NCBI RefSeq assembly: GCF_000237925.1
Contig: NC_031495.1
Location: 63,656,939-63,720,938 of the forward strand
Length of the DNA: 64,000 bases
Direction: 5' to 3'
From: Schistosoma mansoni
Lineage: Eukaryota; Platyhelminthes; Trematoda; Strigeidida; Schistosomatidae
Below the pieces are notes generated by a model that made no database searches, was not told where the DNA came from, and saw only the letters and a list, made by a program, of their open reading frames with translations. A program made the position numbers and the translations under genes. This document shows, piece after piece, positions 11,588 through 24,100 of the stretch (the stretch's first letter is position 1; every line of letters starts with the position of its first letter).

Positions 11588-11997
11588 AATTCACTTGGTA
11601 TTGCTTGGTTGAATCTTCCCATTGATGTTTAGGACTGCAATCGATCAGTCTCTTATTGGCATATGTGCATTCTGTGAGTGTTGTCTCGATATAGCCTTAA
11701 TTCACAAGGATTATGAGCAAAGATGGATAGTGGCTAGTAGTGGAATTCAGGATGCGTGTTTCTTCCTATTCTGGACTCGTCAACCGGATGTACCTGCATC
11801 TCAGAGTTGATGTTCACTCGAGGACTCGAACCCAGTACCGTTAGCTCCAAATACCACTTACAATGCTTATAATGATTGTAACTTGAGGCAATAATGAGGT
11901 GATCCGCACAGTGTGCATATATGCCAACAAAAGACTGATCAATTGCAGTCCTAAACATCAATATGAAGATTCAATCAAACAATACCAAGTGAATTTA
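11588..11997. mobile_element. Sm-alpha-like snap-back element (family A)
   Basis: Bounded by inverted arms of about 54 bases: AATTCACTTGGTATTGCTTGG... at 11588 and ...CCAAACAATACCAAGTGAATT-type sequence ending near 11997. The left half is a reverse Sm-alpha unit with a decayed ribozyme (about 11743-11800). At about 11843 it switches to a forward-oriented distal segment (CACTTACAATGCTTATAATG, GCACAGTGTGCATATATGCC). It is a head-to-head composite. Confidence 0.75.
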
Positions 11998-12116
11998 AAA
12001 GAACACTCCGTCTTGATATGTTTTAAATAGTATTCATGAGAATGCTATTAAATAGTAAGACATTAATTAGATCTTTCTGTTTTTGCTTTTGTATTTTGCT
12101 TATCTTCATCTGATAG

Positions 12117-15100
12117 AAGGAACAACTTTACATTACCGGTGGACAATTAGTAAATAGTGATCATATACAATTTGCCAATATATTGATTGAAGATGGAAAA
12201 ATTGTGTAAGTATTCAAAAGTTGAAGGATACTGTTATAACTATTTATATTTAAGTTGTTTTTTTTATACAATTGTATTGAAAGGTTAGATCAGTCAGTCA
12301 GTCACAATGTAGAACTTCGTACGTATGTACATCAGTTCGAGTTGCCATACCACATTAGCACAGAGATACGGTTGTCGATTCAAATCCCGTAGTGGTAGAA
12401 GTAGTAAGAGTATAAGCATTAGGTTAGGCTAATAAGTGATATTGAACTAATTTTGAGACTTTCAACCTACTTTCAATAAATGAGTCAAATGTGTTAGTTA
12501 GTTAGTTACTTACTTACTTACGCCTGTTACTCCCAATGGAGCATAGGACGCCGACCAGCATTCTCCTGGTTAGCGTTTTTTAGCGATTTGGTTTTCTACG
12601 GGATGAGGTAGATAACCCCATGCCCAACCCTCCTCCCTTACCTGGGCTTTGGACCGGCAGTAGCCCCCGGAGGAGCTACAGGCAGAGTTGAAATATGATA
12701 AAGTATAATGATTTAAAAGTTTATTATCAGTCGTTAGATCTTTCATCATCTTCAATGTAAATACATTCACATGTAAGGTCACTTTCCAGATTTTTCCAAA
12801 GCTACTACTTAGTATCAGTGATTAGGAACTACCAAGTAATAGGTAAAGTGGAAAATCTCTTCTTAGTGGAATTGAATATTGATATTGACAAAATTGTGTT
12901 ACAGCATAAGCGTAGAAGTTGCTAAGAATACAACTATTTACTGAATACGTTAATAAGTAGTATAAGACAATATACAAAAGAATCGAAGGGAAGTGGATAA
13001 AAACGGAGAACGTGAAAACAGACTTAACACAAAATGTGTGACGATACTTCGTATGCCTCAACAATAGTGTGTTCATTAATTCGATTACCATATACGCTAT
13101 GAACAACAGCTCTGTAAAAACTTTTCAAGTTTACAACCAATCAATCAGAATACCAAAACGTCAGATGGATCGCTCTCAATTAGCTAAACAATAAACGATT
13201 TCATTCTGTCTAATTCCTAGTTTAGACCAAACTTTATTGGCTAAATTAACAATATGGAAACTAGTATAAGTGAAACAATATCATGATATCAGACAGTCAT
13301 AGTCAACGTAGATCTAGAGGAAGATAAAGAATAAACCCCGTGTGCTCTTCTATGGTCATTTCGGAGACATATCATCCAAACTCATGATGTAATTTGTTTC
13401 TTATATTAAGTAGTTGTTGAAAGTTGACAGAAATAAGGGTAGCTGCGTCTCATTCTGGTTATTACTTATCATCAAGCCTCATGCATGAGATTTCATCAGC
13501 GGTCGAGTTGCTAGTTGACTTCAATCATCTACCATTTACCACATCTTATTTAATAAAGAGACTTGAAATTTGCTAATCTTTATTTGATTAATCAATGAAT
13601 AATTTAGATTTATGTTGTTCCAATTTATAACAAATTAGGTCAACTGGCACAAACATTGAAGTTCAGCCAGATACTCCAACACTCGATGCTACTGGAATGT
13701 TAATTATGCCAGCTGGAATTGATATGTCTACTTATTTAATACAAGATATTCATTCGATTGATACAGAAGCCTATGTAAGTTATACAAAAGAGGCTTTACT
13801 TGGTGGAACTACAACAATTGGTAAGTTTTATAATTGAAAGATTCTATTTGCTGGGTAACTTATGATTATCAGAATCACTGTATCATAACATAATGTCTCT
13901 GAAAGCAGCATACACCCAGGAAATCCGGATCTGAGAAGTTTATTATCTGATATGAATCAGAGAGAAAGAAAGAAAGTCAAGTCTCCGAATTTACCTTTCT
14001 GTGATGAAAAACAGTGAAATTACATGAAATGTCAGTTTACTTCTCAAGTTATTATGTTGGCAAGCGGTACTATAACACTTAACCATTATTAGGTTTTTAC
14101 TTAACATTCAGAGACAGTCCTATGTAGTATATGCTAGGTTGAATGACTTAGTACGGTTAGTCGATAAAAGAATCTAGGGGAGGGAAAAAAATAAACTAAA
14201 CCCTCAATAATCACATTGATATGTGAATAAGGGTTTGTGGAGATTGTAGTAATTTAAATAGCTGAATTCATGAGTCGATCTAATCTAGACCGCCATTGAA
14301 AACCCAGAAGCACTGGACAGTTGCCTCGTAACAATGTGGGACTCCATCACAATGCACACCCAAAACCCCTCATATGGGACTCGAACTCGGGACTGTCGAT
14401 CTCGCGCATGAACTCTTAAACTCTAAACTTCTGAGCCAGCATCCAACTGTGTTAGTGTCTAACTTCAATCAAATCATAGTTATCTACTGCTGAAATAATT
14501 GACAGTAATTCAATAATTTTAACAGTTGAGATCATGAATCAATTGAAGCTAGATCATCATGGAAAACGTGCAAGCAATGAACGGCCGTTTCGTCCTATTG
14601 TGGGACTCCTCAAGTTTTCCATGGTAGTCTAGCTTCAGTTAGTCAATGATCTCAACTATTAAAATTACTATGATATCCACAAAACCCCTTCTGATATTAA
14701 ATAATTTAGTAATTAAAAACTATATCTGCACAATTTTCTTTTTAATTTCCTTAAAAATTTGTGTTTTAGTTTTTATTTACTAAATTTTTTAAGTAGTATA
14801 AATTTAGATTCATAATTTTTTTTAAAATATCTTCCTAGTGGATACGATTGTATGTCCAAAAGGTTCGTCAGCTATAGATCTTGTAATAAAATATAGAAAT
14901 ACATTCAAAGAAGTAAAATTTTGGTGTGATATTATTATTCGTATTGGTTTTATTGAAGGAATTCAAGAGAATCAAATAAACGAAATAGAACAATTAACTA
15001 AACAGTATGGAATTAATTCGTTTCTAGTGAGTTTAACCAAGTTTGTTACTTTTTATTGAATAACAGGTGAGACTATACATGTCCAGGCTAGAAAGAGGTT

Positions 15101-18100
15101 CAAAGGTTTTAAAATTGTAATGTATAAGGTAGAGGAACTCATCCATATGGCTTCATAATACTCAGTATCTAAAGCCATGATAAGGTCACAAAAACTCTCT
15201 CAACCTCGATCACATAGCTTCAGTATTGTTTATATGTACTCGGGATGTGTAAGTTTGTCATTTTTATTACGCATATATCCCTAAAACACTCGTACCTCTG
15301 AACAGTCGAAACTTTAGTAACGTCTGGGAATGTTGCAGCTAATAATACTGGTGCTTTTATGATACAGTTCATAGCAATTAATATAATTTACCTTAGTCTC
15401 AATCTGGATCGAGAGAAAAAAGTTCTTATTCTGGCAGACTTCTTCCTCTAACATGTATTACATCGAAAGAAAACATCGTCAAGGTAGTCTGCGCAAGGTC
15501 TATAAGTCAATTGATTACCGTAATTACAAATAAAAGGAGCTTCTTAGTAGTCCCATTTTTTGTAACCGCTTAATTGTCATGTTTTCTCAGTTGCAGTCCT
15601 AAACAACAATGGGAAGATACAAGCAAGCAATACCAAGTGAATATCATGACTTAGCTGAGATTCGAACCCAGGACCTGCCAGATGGCTAAGTGATCTGGCG
15701 CGAGACTGATAGGCCCGATAGGTTCGAATCTCGTGAGGCGGGATCGTGAATGAGCACTGTTGTGGAGTCCCACAATAGGACAAAAAGGCCGTCCAGTGCT
15801 TCCAGGTTTTCCATGATGGTCTAGCTTCAAATGACTCATGATCTCAACTCTATAAAACAGATATATCTGGCAAGCATAAGATGGTATAATGATTCAACGA
15901 CTATGATGATTTGATTCAGTATTTATTCCCCTAGATGAGTTTGATTGATCACTTCAGGTATCCATTTATCATGTTGGTATAATGAGTCCTATACTAGGAT
16001 GAAATAAACATACAATGATTGTTCTTATGACTACAACTATTTTCTTATTTTTTTATTGCTTAACCTGTTTGATCTGAATCAACAAACTAATCAACAGTTT
16101 ATTATTGATCCAATGGAAATGGATAAAACTTCTAAAGATTCATTATATATTACGAATTTATTAAAAGCTTTGGATAAATGTAAACAAACTGGTTCAATTG
16201 CTTTGATCAAATTTGATTTAAGAAAGGCAACATACGATTGTTCAAATGATTATTTGAATAAACAAAATGATGTAAGTACATAAAATCTATTTGTAATAAT
16301 CTAATGAGTAGAAAATTTAGATTTTCTGATGTTTCGTAACTCATTGCAAGCCACTTCTTCAGAGGATAGAGAACCAAATCAAAATTGTTAAAAGGGGCTT
16401 TTGTGGAGATTTTAGTAATGTTATATGGTTGAAATCATGAGTCAATTGAAGCTAGACCACCATGGAGAACCTGGAAGCATTAGACGGCCATTTTGTCCTA
16501 TTGTGTGACTTCTCAGTAGTGCGCATTCACAATCCCGCCGCGCGAAAATAATCACGGAAGGCATATGAGTTAACAGAAGTGATCTGAGTGAATAATATAT
16601 TGTCCAGTCATCAGTTATTGTATCAAAAGCAAAGTTGAATAGAAAGTTTGTCTTTTAAATAAGTACATAAAAATTTAGTTAAAACACTTATCATATATTA
16701 GAGAATATCAGATTGTGATGTAAATGCCAGACAAAAAGAATAACTTGAAGGTTACGTTGTGAAACTTAACAAGTCGTCCAAAATAATCAAGGAGTAACGT
16801 ACATAAGAAAGAATTAGTGATGGATGAAAGGATATATTCCATCACAACAATGAACAAGAAGTAGGTCATCAAAAAGGAAATGGACTTCAATTGTATGAGT
16901 TGTTTATTATTATAAGTAAACGCCAGATGTTACAGAACACAATTCATGGAATTGGTCAGACATATGTTAGGACAACTTTCGTTCGATTTCCAAGGAATAA
17001 TTTGACATTATTTGTGTGTGGAGTGTATGGAAGATACTACGAAGGAAAATATATTTGTGAAGGTATTAGGGGCTGAAATCAAAAATAACTCTAGAGTTTG
17101 GTCGTAGTTTTTCAACAAAATAGTCGATAACCGAAATAATTGTTGAACACATACAGACTACTTTCATATATTAAGTAGTTTATCACAATACACGAAAAAG
17201 AATATCCGATGGAAGAGTGAATTCAGACTATAGAAAACAGATTTAGGATTTGTTATGTAATCCTCATTCAGAGTAGAGACAGTTGAATTCCCGAAATGGA
17301 AATTCAACAATGGTATGTTTGGCACTAGAACTGTAACCTCAGAGTTCGATTAAATATGAGGTCGAGTGTGTGTTTTTGAACTAGCAGTATGGGGAAAGTC
17401 GTGGCCAGTGGAGCTAATCCATGTCAGGTAGAGACAGGTATCTACCTCAGTACAATGGAAGTTGATTGCGCAATTTCGTGGATTGGTTGAGGTTAGACAT
17501 TAACACAGTTAGATGCCAGCTCAGTGGTCTATCGGTTAAGGGCTCTGGCTCGAGATTGGTAGGTCCTGTGTTCGAATCTCGCGAGAGCGGGATCGTGGAT
17601 GCGCACCGCTGAGGAGTCCCATAATAGGACGAAACGGCCGTCCAGTGTTTCCAGGTTTTCGATGGTGGTCTAGCTTCAACTGACTCATGATCTTAACTAT
17701 ATAAAAGTATGGGGAATGATGGATAGTGGCTAGCAGTGGAATCCAGGAAGCACGTCTCGTCCTATTTGGGACTCGTCAGCTGGATGTACTTGCATCTCAG
17801 AGTTGATGTTCACTCTGAGACTCTAACCCAGTACTGTTCGCTTCAAACGCCATCTCGTTATCCACTCAGCTACTGAGTCCTGATAGCCACTTGCTTGTGC
17901 GATAGGGTGAAGTTTTAAATTCACTTAGTACAGTTTGTTTGAATCTTCCCATTGATGTTTAAGACTGCAACTGGTCAGTCTCTAATTTGCATATGTGCAT
18001 ACTGTGCAGTGCTAAGACATCAATGGGAAGATTCAAACAAACTGTACTAAGTGAACAACAATATGGGGATTTGTGGCGATTGTAGTATTTCAACCCGTAG

Positions 18101-21100
18101 AGTCAAATCCGTGTAAGGTGTGAGACAGTTATCTACCTCAGACAATGGATGAAAGGTTGTGCAATATCATATTTTCTAAACTAATAAGGAAACCTCCACG
18201 AGGATGAAATAGTTGTTTAATGTACTGTCTGATTTTCATTAGTTCCAATCATCACATTGTGATGAAGATTTCCATTGGAAGTACATATATGGATTAGTTA
18301 CTTACTTACTTACGCCTGTTACCCCCAATAGAGTATAGTCCGCCCACCAGCATTCTCAAACCCACTCTGTTCTGAGCCTTCTTTTCTAGTTCTATCCAGT
18401 TTTTGTTCATTCTTCCCATATCTGTCTCTATTTCTCGGCGTAATATGTTCTTTGGTCTTCCTCTTCTCCTTTGGCCTTCTGGATTTCATGTGAGGGCTTG
18501 TCTTGTGACGCAATTGGGTGATTTCCTCAAAGTGTGCCCAATCCACTTACAGAGCCTCTTCTTGATTTCTTCATCCGCTGGAATGTGGTTTGTTGTCTCC
18601 CACAGTAACTTGTTGCTGATATTGTCTCGCCATCGGATCCGAAGTATTTTGCGTAGATAACTGTTAATAAACACTTGTATCTTCTGGATGATTGCTTTCG
18701 TAGTTGTCCCCATACAGTAGAACTCTTTTGACATTTGTATTGAAGATTCTGAATGTAGTGTTGGTTGACAATTGTTTTGAGTTTCAGATGTTCTTCAGTT
18801 GTAAATATACTGCTCTTGCTTTACCGATCCTTTGCCCTCACATGTGTATCAGATCCACCGTGTTTGTAGTATCAGTTGTTATGTTAAGCCCATATACTTT
18901 ATTCTAGCTACTGGCCAAGCCAATTCACCTGTACATTGAGTCATCTTTTGATCTTGTTAATCATTTGCTTATTAACCTTGAGTACTTTTTATATGAGCGT
19001 ATATGTGTGCACACTTCGTATCTTATTCATCATATGTCTGTCACTCATTTTTGTCCGACTATAAATGTTGATTAACGCCTGCTTAAATCGAGTTGGTTTC
19101 CCAGCCATCTCCAATACGCATTATTTTTGCTTCGCTCTCGAGTTGGCTTCCCGGCCATCTCCACTGCATGTCATTTCCGCCTCGTTCGCTTCCTTCGCTA
19201 ATTCGCCTGTTCACTCGCTCGTTATTATTCGCTCAGGTGTTGTTAACTTTCTGACCTGAGTTATTCGACAATAAACTGTAGTTGCTGCTATCCTTTGTCT
19301 TTTGATTTTACGCGCCGTTAAGATTAGAATTATATCGGTTATCGAAACGAACGATTAACGAATCGCGGCACTACATGTTCATCAATGATGCTACCCAGAT
19401 ATGTAAAGGTTTTCACATTCTCCAAAGCTTCTCCGTCAAGTCTAATGAATTATCATATGCTTATATCTTAACTTCACTTGAAAGTTTTTGGAAAAGCTAC
19501 ATTTTATAAAATGGTATTCTTCACTTTACTTTTTTTTATATTTAGTTAGAATTAAGATCCATTGAAAAATGTATATTTCTTGCTACTTCAATAAATTGTC
19601 CAATCATTTTTACTTCTATCAATGGTATGAATATAATTGAAAAAATTTCTGAAGCAAAACGACAAATTCCACCGATTCATATTACTGTATGTTGTACATC
19701 AAATTCATTATTATCGGAGATACCACATAATCAAGTAAGTTAATCTTATATATATTAACAAATGAATGATTAAGATGTTCACTGAAGAGTTCTTTCAATC
19801 CTCAGTTGATGTTTTGTCATAGATTAAGTTCAATAAATTATTTCAAGATGAGTTCCTAAATTCTTAGCAGGAAGTTGTGACTTATGGAGTGTAAACGTTT
19901 GCGCGCGACACCGATACGTCCTGAGTTTGAATCTTGCGAGGAGGGATTATGGAGACGTACTGCTGAGGAGTTTCATAATAGGACGAAACGGCCGCCCAGT
20001 GCTTCCAAGTTTTTCATGGTGGTCTTACTTCAATTAACTCATGATCTCAACTATTAAGATTAAATATCCGTTAAAAATAAAAGAGAAAAAAGAAAAGAAA
20101 AATGGATTAATTAGTTGCTGAGTGAATTTTGTTTAAATGTACACTTGTTAAATAATCAATATGGAACTTTTGAACTCCGCCTGTAGTTCTTCTAGAGTTA
20201 CTGCCAATCCCAAGCTCCGGTAAAGGAGTAGGGTTGGACATGGGGTTAGCGACCTCATCCCGTAGAAAACCAAATCGCTAAAAAAACGCCGGCCAGAAAA
20301 AAAATTAAGATGGAACATTTGAATTGATTAACATTTTAATTATGAAGGTAAAAAAGAGAGAAATGGTGTATCATATATCTTATGGTTTATGAAAAGAGTT
20401 TGATCTTAACTGTTTGTTTGTTTTTTATTCGTAAAAATTATCCACCTAATCAGATAGAAAGTCAATTTTGTGACTATAGTTACATAAAAGAACAAATAAA
20501 TGTACTAAGAGGAACTTTTATTCACCCACTCTCCCCCAATTCTCTCTCACACACACATATACATACATCGGTTTTCTCTATTCATTCCTTACTATAAGAT
20601 GAGTCACATATAACCCTTCATGGTAAATCATTGTAAATTAATGATATTCATTCATATAATCACTAGGATAAACTATCCTATTTTACATAAATTATTTGCT
20701 GAACTGAAATACCATTGAACTTGGCATAGTACTTTATTCATTCAAGTTTATTTTCAGAAGAGGGTTTTTGTGAAGATTTTAGTAATTTCATAGTTGAATT
20801 CATGAGTCAATCGAAGTTAAATGTTGAGCATTCGTGCATGACACCGATACGCCCTCGGTTCGCATCTCGCAAAGTGGGATTGTAGCTGAACATTGCTGAG
20901 GAGTCCCATACTAGGACGAAACGGCCATCCAGTGCTTCCAAGTTTTCCATGTTGGTCTAGCTTCAATTGACTCATGAATTCAACTAACAAGTTTATTTAT
21001 TTATTTAAACACATAAACATTGGTACAAGGAGGCACCAAATCTATGTATGCGCCAAACTTTATCATTCGATTTATGTGAGGGTTAGGATACTGCCCAGCA

Positions 21101-24100
21101 ACCCAAATCGTAGCAGGTATTAAGTTAATTCATTTAATTACTAACATTTAATTAATACGTTTAAAAGTAATCAGCATAGTGAACTGAATTGTATGAGGAC
21201 AAATAAGAATAAATTGATTGATGTATTCATCAATTCTAGGGCATAGAATACATCTTTACTGACTTATGAATATCTTTCAATCATTTCTTCATTGTTGTAG
21301 AACTATTATCGTAATCATACTGAAGTTTTTGTATGATTTGAAACAAGAAAAGTAATTCAGTGTATAGGATTCTAAATTTTATTAATCATTGATATAAGAT
21401 TTGCATGTCAACTTCACCTGTAACTCCTCCGAGGGCTACTGCCAGTCTCCAACCCCGGATAAAGGAGGAGGGTTAGGCATGTGGTAAGCAACCCCATCCC
21501 TTAGAAAACCAACTCGCTAAGAAAAACGCTAACCAGAAAAAATTAGGTAAGATTTAAACTTTCATAGTTGAAAGCGTGAGTCAGTTGAAGTTAGACCACC
21601 AAAGAAAACCTGGGAGCACTGAACGACCATCTCTTCCTAGTATGGGACTTCTCAATAGTGTACACACATGATTTTGCGCGTTGAACTCGAACCCAAGACC
21701 TTCAGTCTTACGCGTTAACACTTAACTTCTAAACCACTGAGTAGGCATCCAATGGTGTTGAAATCTAATTTCAATCAACCCATGATTTTGCACAACTCTT
21801 CATTTATTACGTGAAATGGGTAAATGTCTCCACCCAACACAAATTAGACTCTATTGATCATTGTTCCTCATTAGAACTTCAGGAAGTCCATCTTGAAGTT
21901 AATCATTAGTATATTACTTACTTACTTACGCCTGTTACCCCTCGTGGAAGAGCACAGGCTAACCACCAGTATTCTACATCCAACTCTGTCCTGGGCAGTC
22001 CTTTCCAGTTAACATTCATCCTTTCATCTCTGCTTGAATCTCCCGGCGTAATGTGTTCTTTGGCCTTCCTCTCTTCCATATCCCTTCACCATTCCAAGTT
22101 AGGGTTTGCCTCGTGATCCAGTTTGGTGATTTCTATAATGTATTTCTGATCCACTTCCAATATCTTTTCCTAATTTCCTGTTCACCTGAAAGCGGGTTTG
22201 TACTCTTCAACAGAACGCTGTTGCTGATGGTAACCGGCCAGTGAATGTTGAATATTTTGCATAGACAACTGTTTATAAATACTTGTACCTTCTTGACGAT
22301 GGATGTAGTATTTCTCCACGTTTCAGCTCCGTACAGTAGAACTGACTGTGTTGACGTTCGTATTGAAGATTCTCACTTTGAAGTTAGTTGACAGTTGTTT
22401 TAATCCCAAGTATGTACATGATGATTATCATCAGAATGGAGATATTGTAGAGATTCTCGTCATTCTATTCGTTGGATTCTACAATAGTTAACCGAGGATT
22501 AGTGAAGAAATTAATCTTATCTACATACATATTGTATGATTAATTATCAGGCATTTTCTCTCAATTATGAGTCATCTAAGTGTTCGTGAATGCACATTTT
22601 ATCATTTAACATTTGCAAAAGAAAGTAAAAATGAAGTTAAGAATTATAAAAATAGACATTATCACCGTTGGATGCCGGCCAGCTCAGTGATCTAGAGGTT
22701 AAGAGCTCGTGCGCAAGACTATAGGTCCTGGGTTCGAAGTTCGCGTAGTGGGATCGTGGATGTGCACTGCTGAGGAGTCCCACAATAGAACGAAACGACA
22801 GTCCAGTGCTTCTAGGTTTTCCATGGTTGTCTAACTTCGACTGACTCATGATCTCAACTATTGAAATTATAAAAGTGTTATGGATTAAAATTTTGTGATT
22901 TAATGATAAAACATTTAATGATAGTTAAATTAGTAAACTCAATATTGATTATATTGTATTGATATTCAATGATAAAATGTGACTGAGCAATAGTTGCTCA
23001 TGAAGCCGGAATTATGACGTAACTCCCCTCTAATTGATACGTCATCAGAGAACAAAACAGTAGAATAGGCTTTGTATATAATAAAATAAAATTCCCTAAT
23101 CGATTAATACTTTCCTCATTATATCAAATAATACAAACGTTTATACTGAACAAAACTTGAAAGAATTGTAGACCATCAACGTTGATGATCTATGTCGAAT
23201 GGAGGCCTACTCGAGTTAGATGACAACGGTGTAACGAACAAGCTAAATTCGAAGTCACATCTCGCGGTCAGCACCTTACGTGGATTGCCCCATCGAAGTA
23301 TCAACGGACTATGGATGCTCTCTAGACTGTACAACACAAAGGACGTTATTACAGCAATATATTAGTTAAAATAGATACAAGCGAAAGTAAAACCACTGCC
23401 GCATGGGCAGGTCTATGGCGTATGATTAACTGATGCGCGTTCATTGTCTTTGACCTTGACGGAGATCGATGATCTGTTCGATATTTAGTGACCCAACTGC
23501 TGGATGATTTGGCCAGAGTTTAAATTAGCTTTCATACATGTTTATAGAATAAAATGATAAGTCTTGCTAATTGAACGGTATGCTTAGTTCCTAAGCTGTT
23601 CTTGTAACCCCCAAGCTAAAACTACTCAGCAACTTGAACACGAGAAAAAAGGCGCAAGATATGCGAGAAGCACTTTACTCCAAAGGTTCATTATTATTAT
23701 TATTATCATTGTTATTATTGAACCACACACAGATATTCAAAATTACAAGCACGTTAAGCAAGCATGAAAGAGTAGTACCGTAAAGCAGGCGAGTGAGCGT
23801 GAGAGTCGAATGAGCGAGTGCAGTGCAGTGAACAGGATTAAGATGTACATATATATACAAATGGAAAAGCATGAACCATCGAATCAATTAAGCGATTGGT
23901 AGTAAGTCTAGCAGAATGAATACATGTGTAAGTAGTAAGCAATGCTCAAGCGTACATAATGAAGGTACAATAAGTATAGATAGGTTGTTGTTGTACGAAT
24001 GACTCTGTCCGTTAAATAAATTAACAAAAGAGTTTAGCCAAATTAGATGTAAACAAAACTCAATTGTATATGAGCTGCTATAGACCGATACTACTCATAA

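Noticed and set aside
23150-24010. Possible LTR element
   Set aside because: GC-rich blocks recall LTR sequence but no terminal pair, duplication or coding motif could be fixed; left as unclassified.
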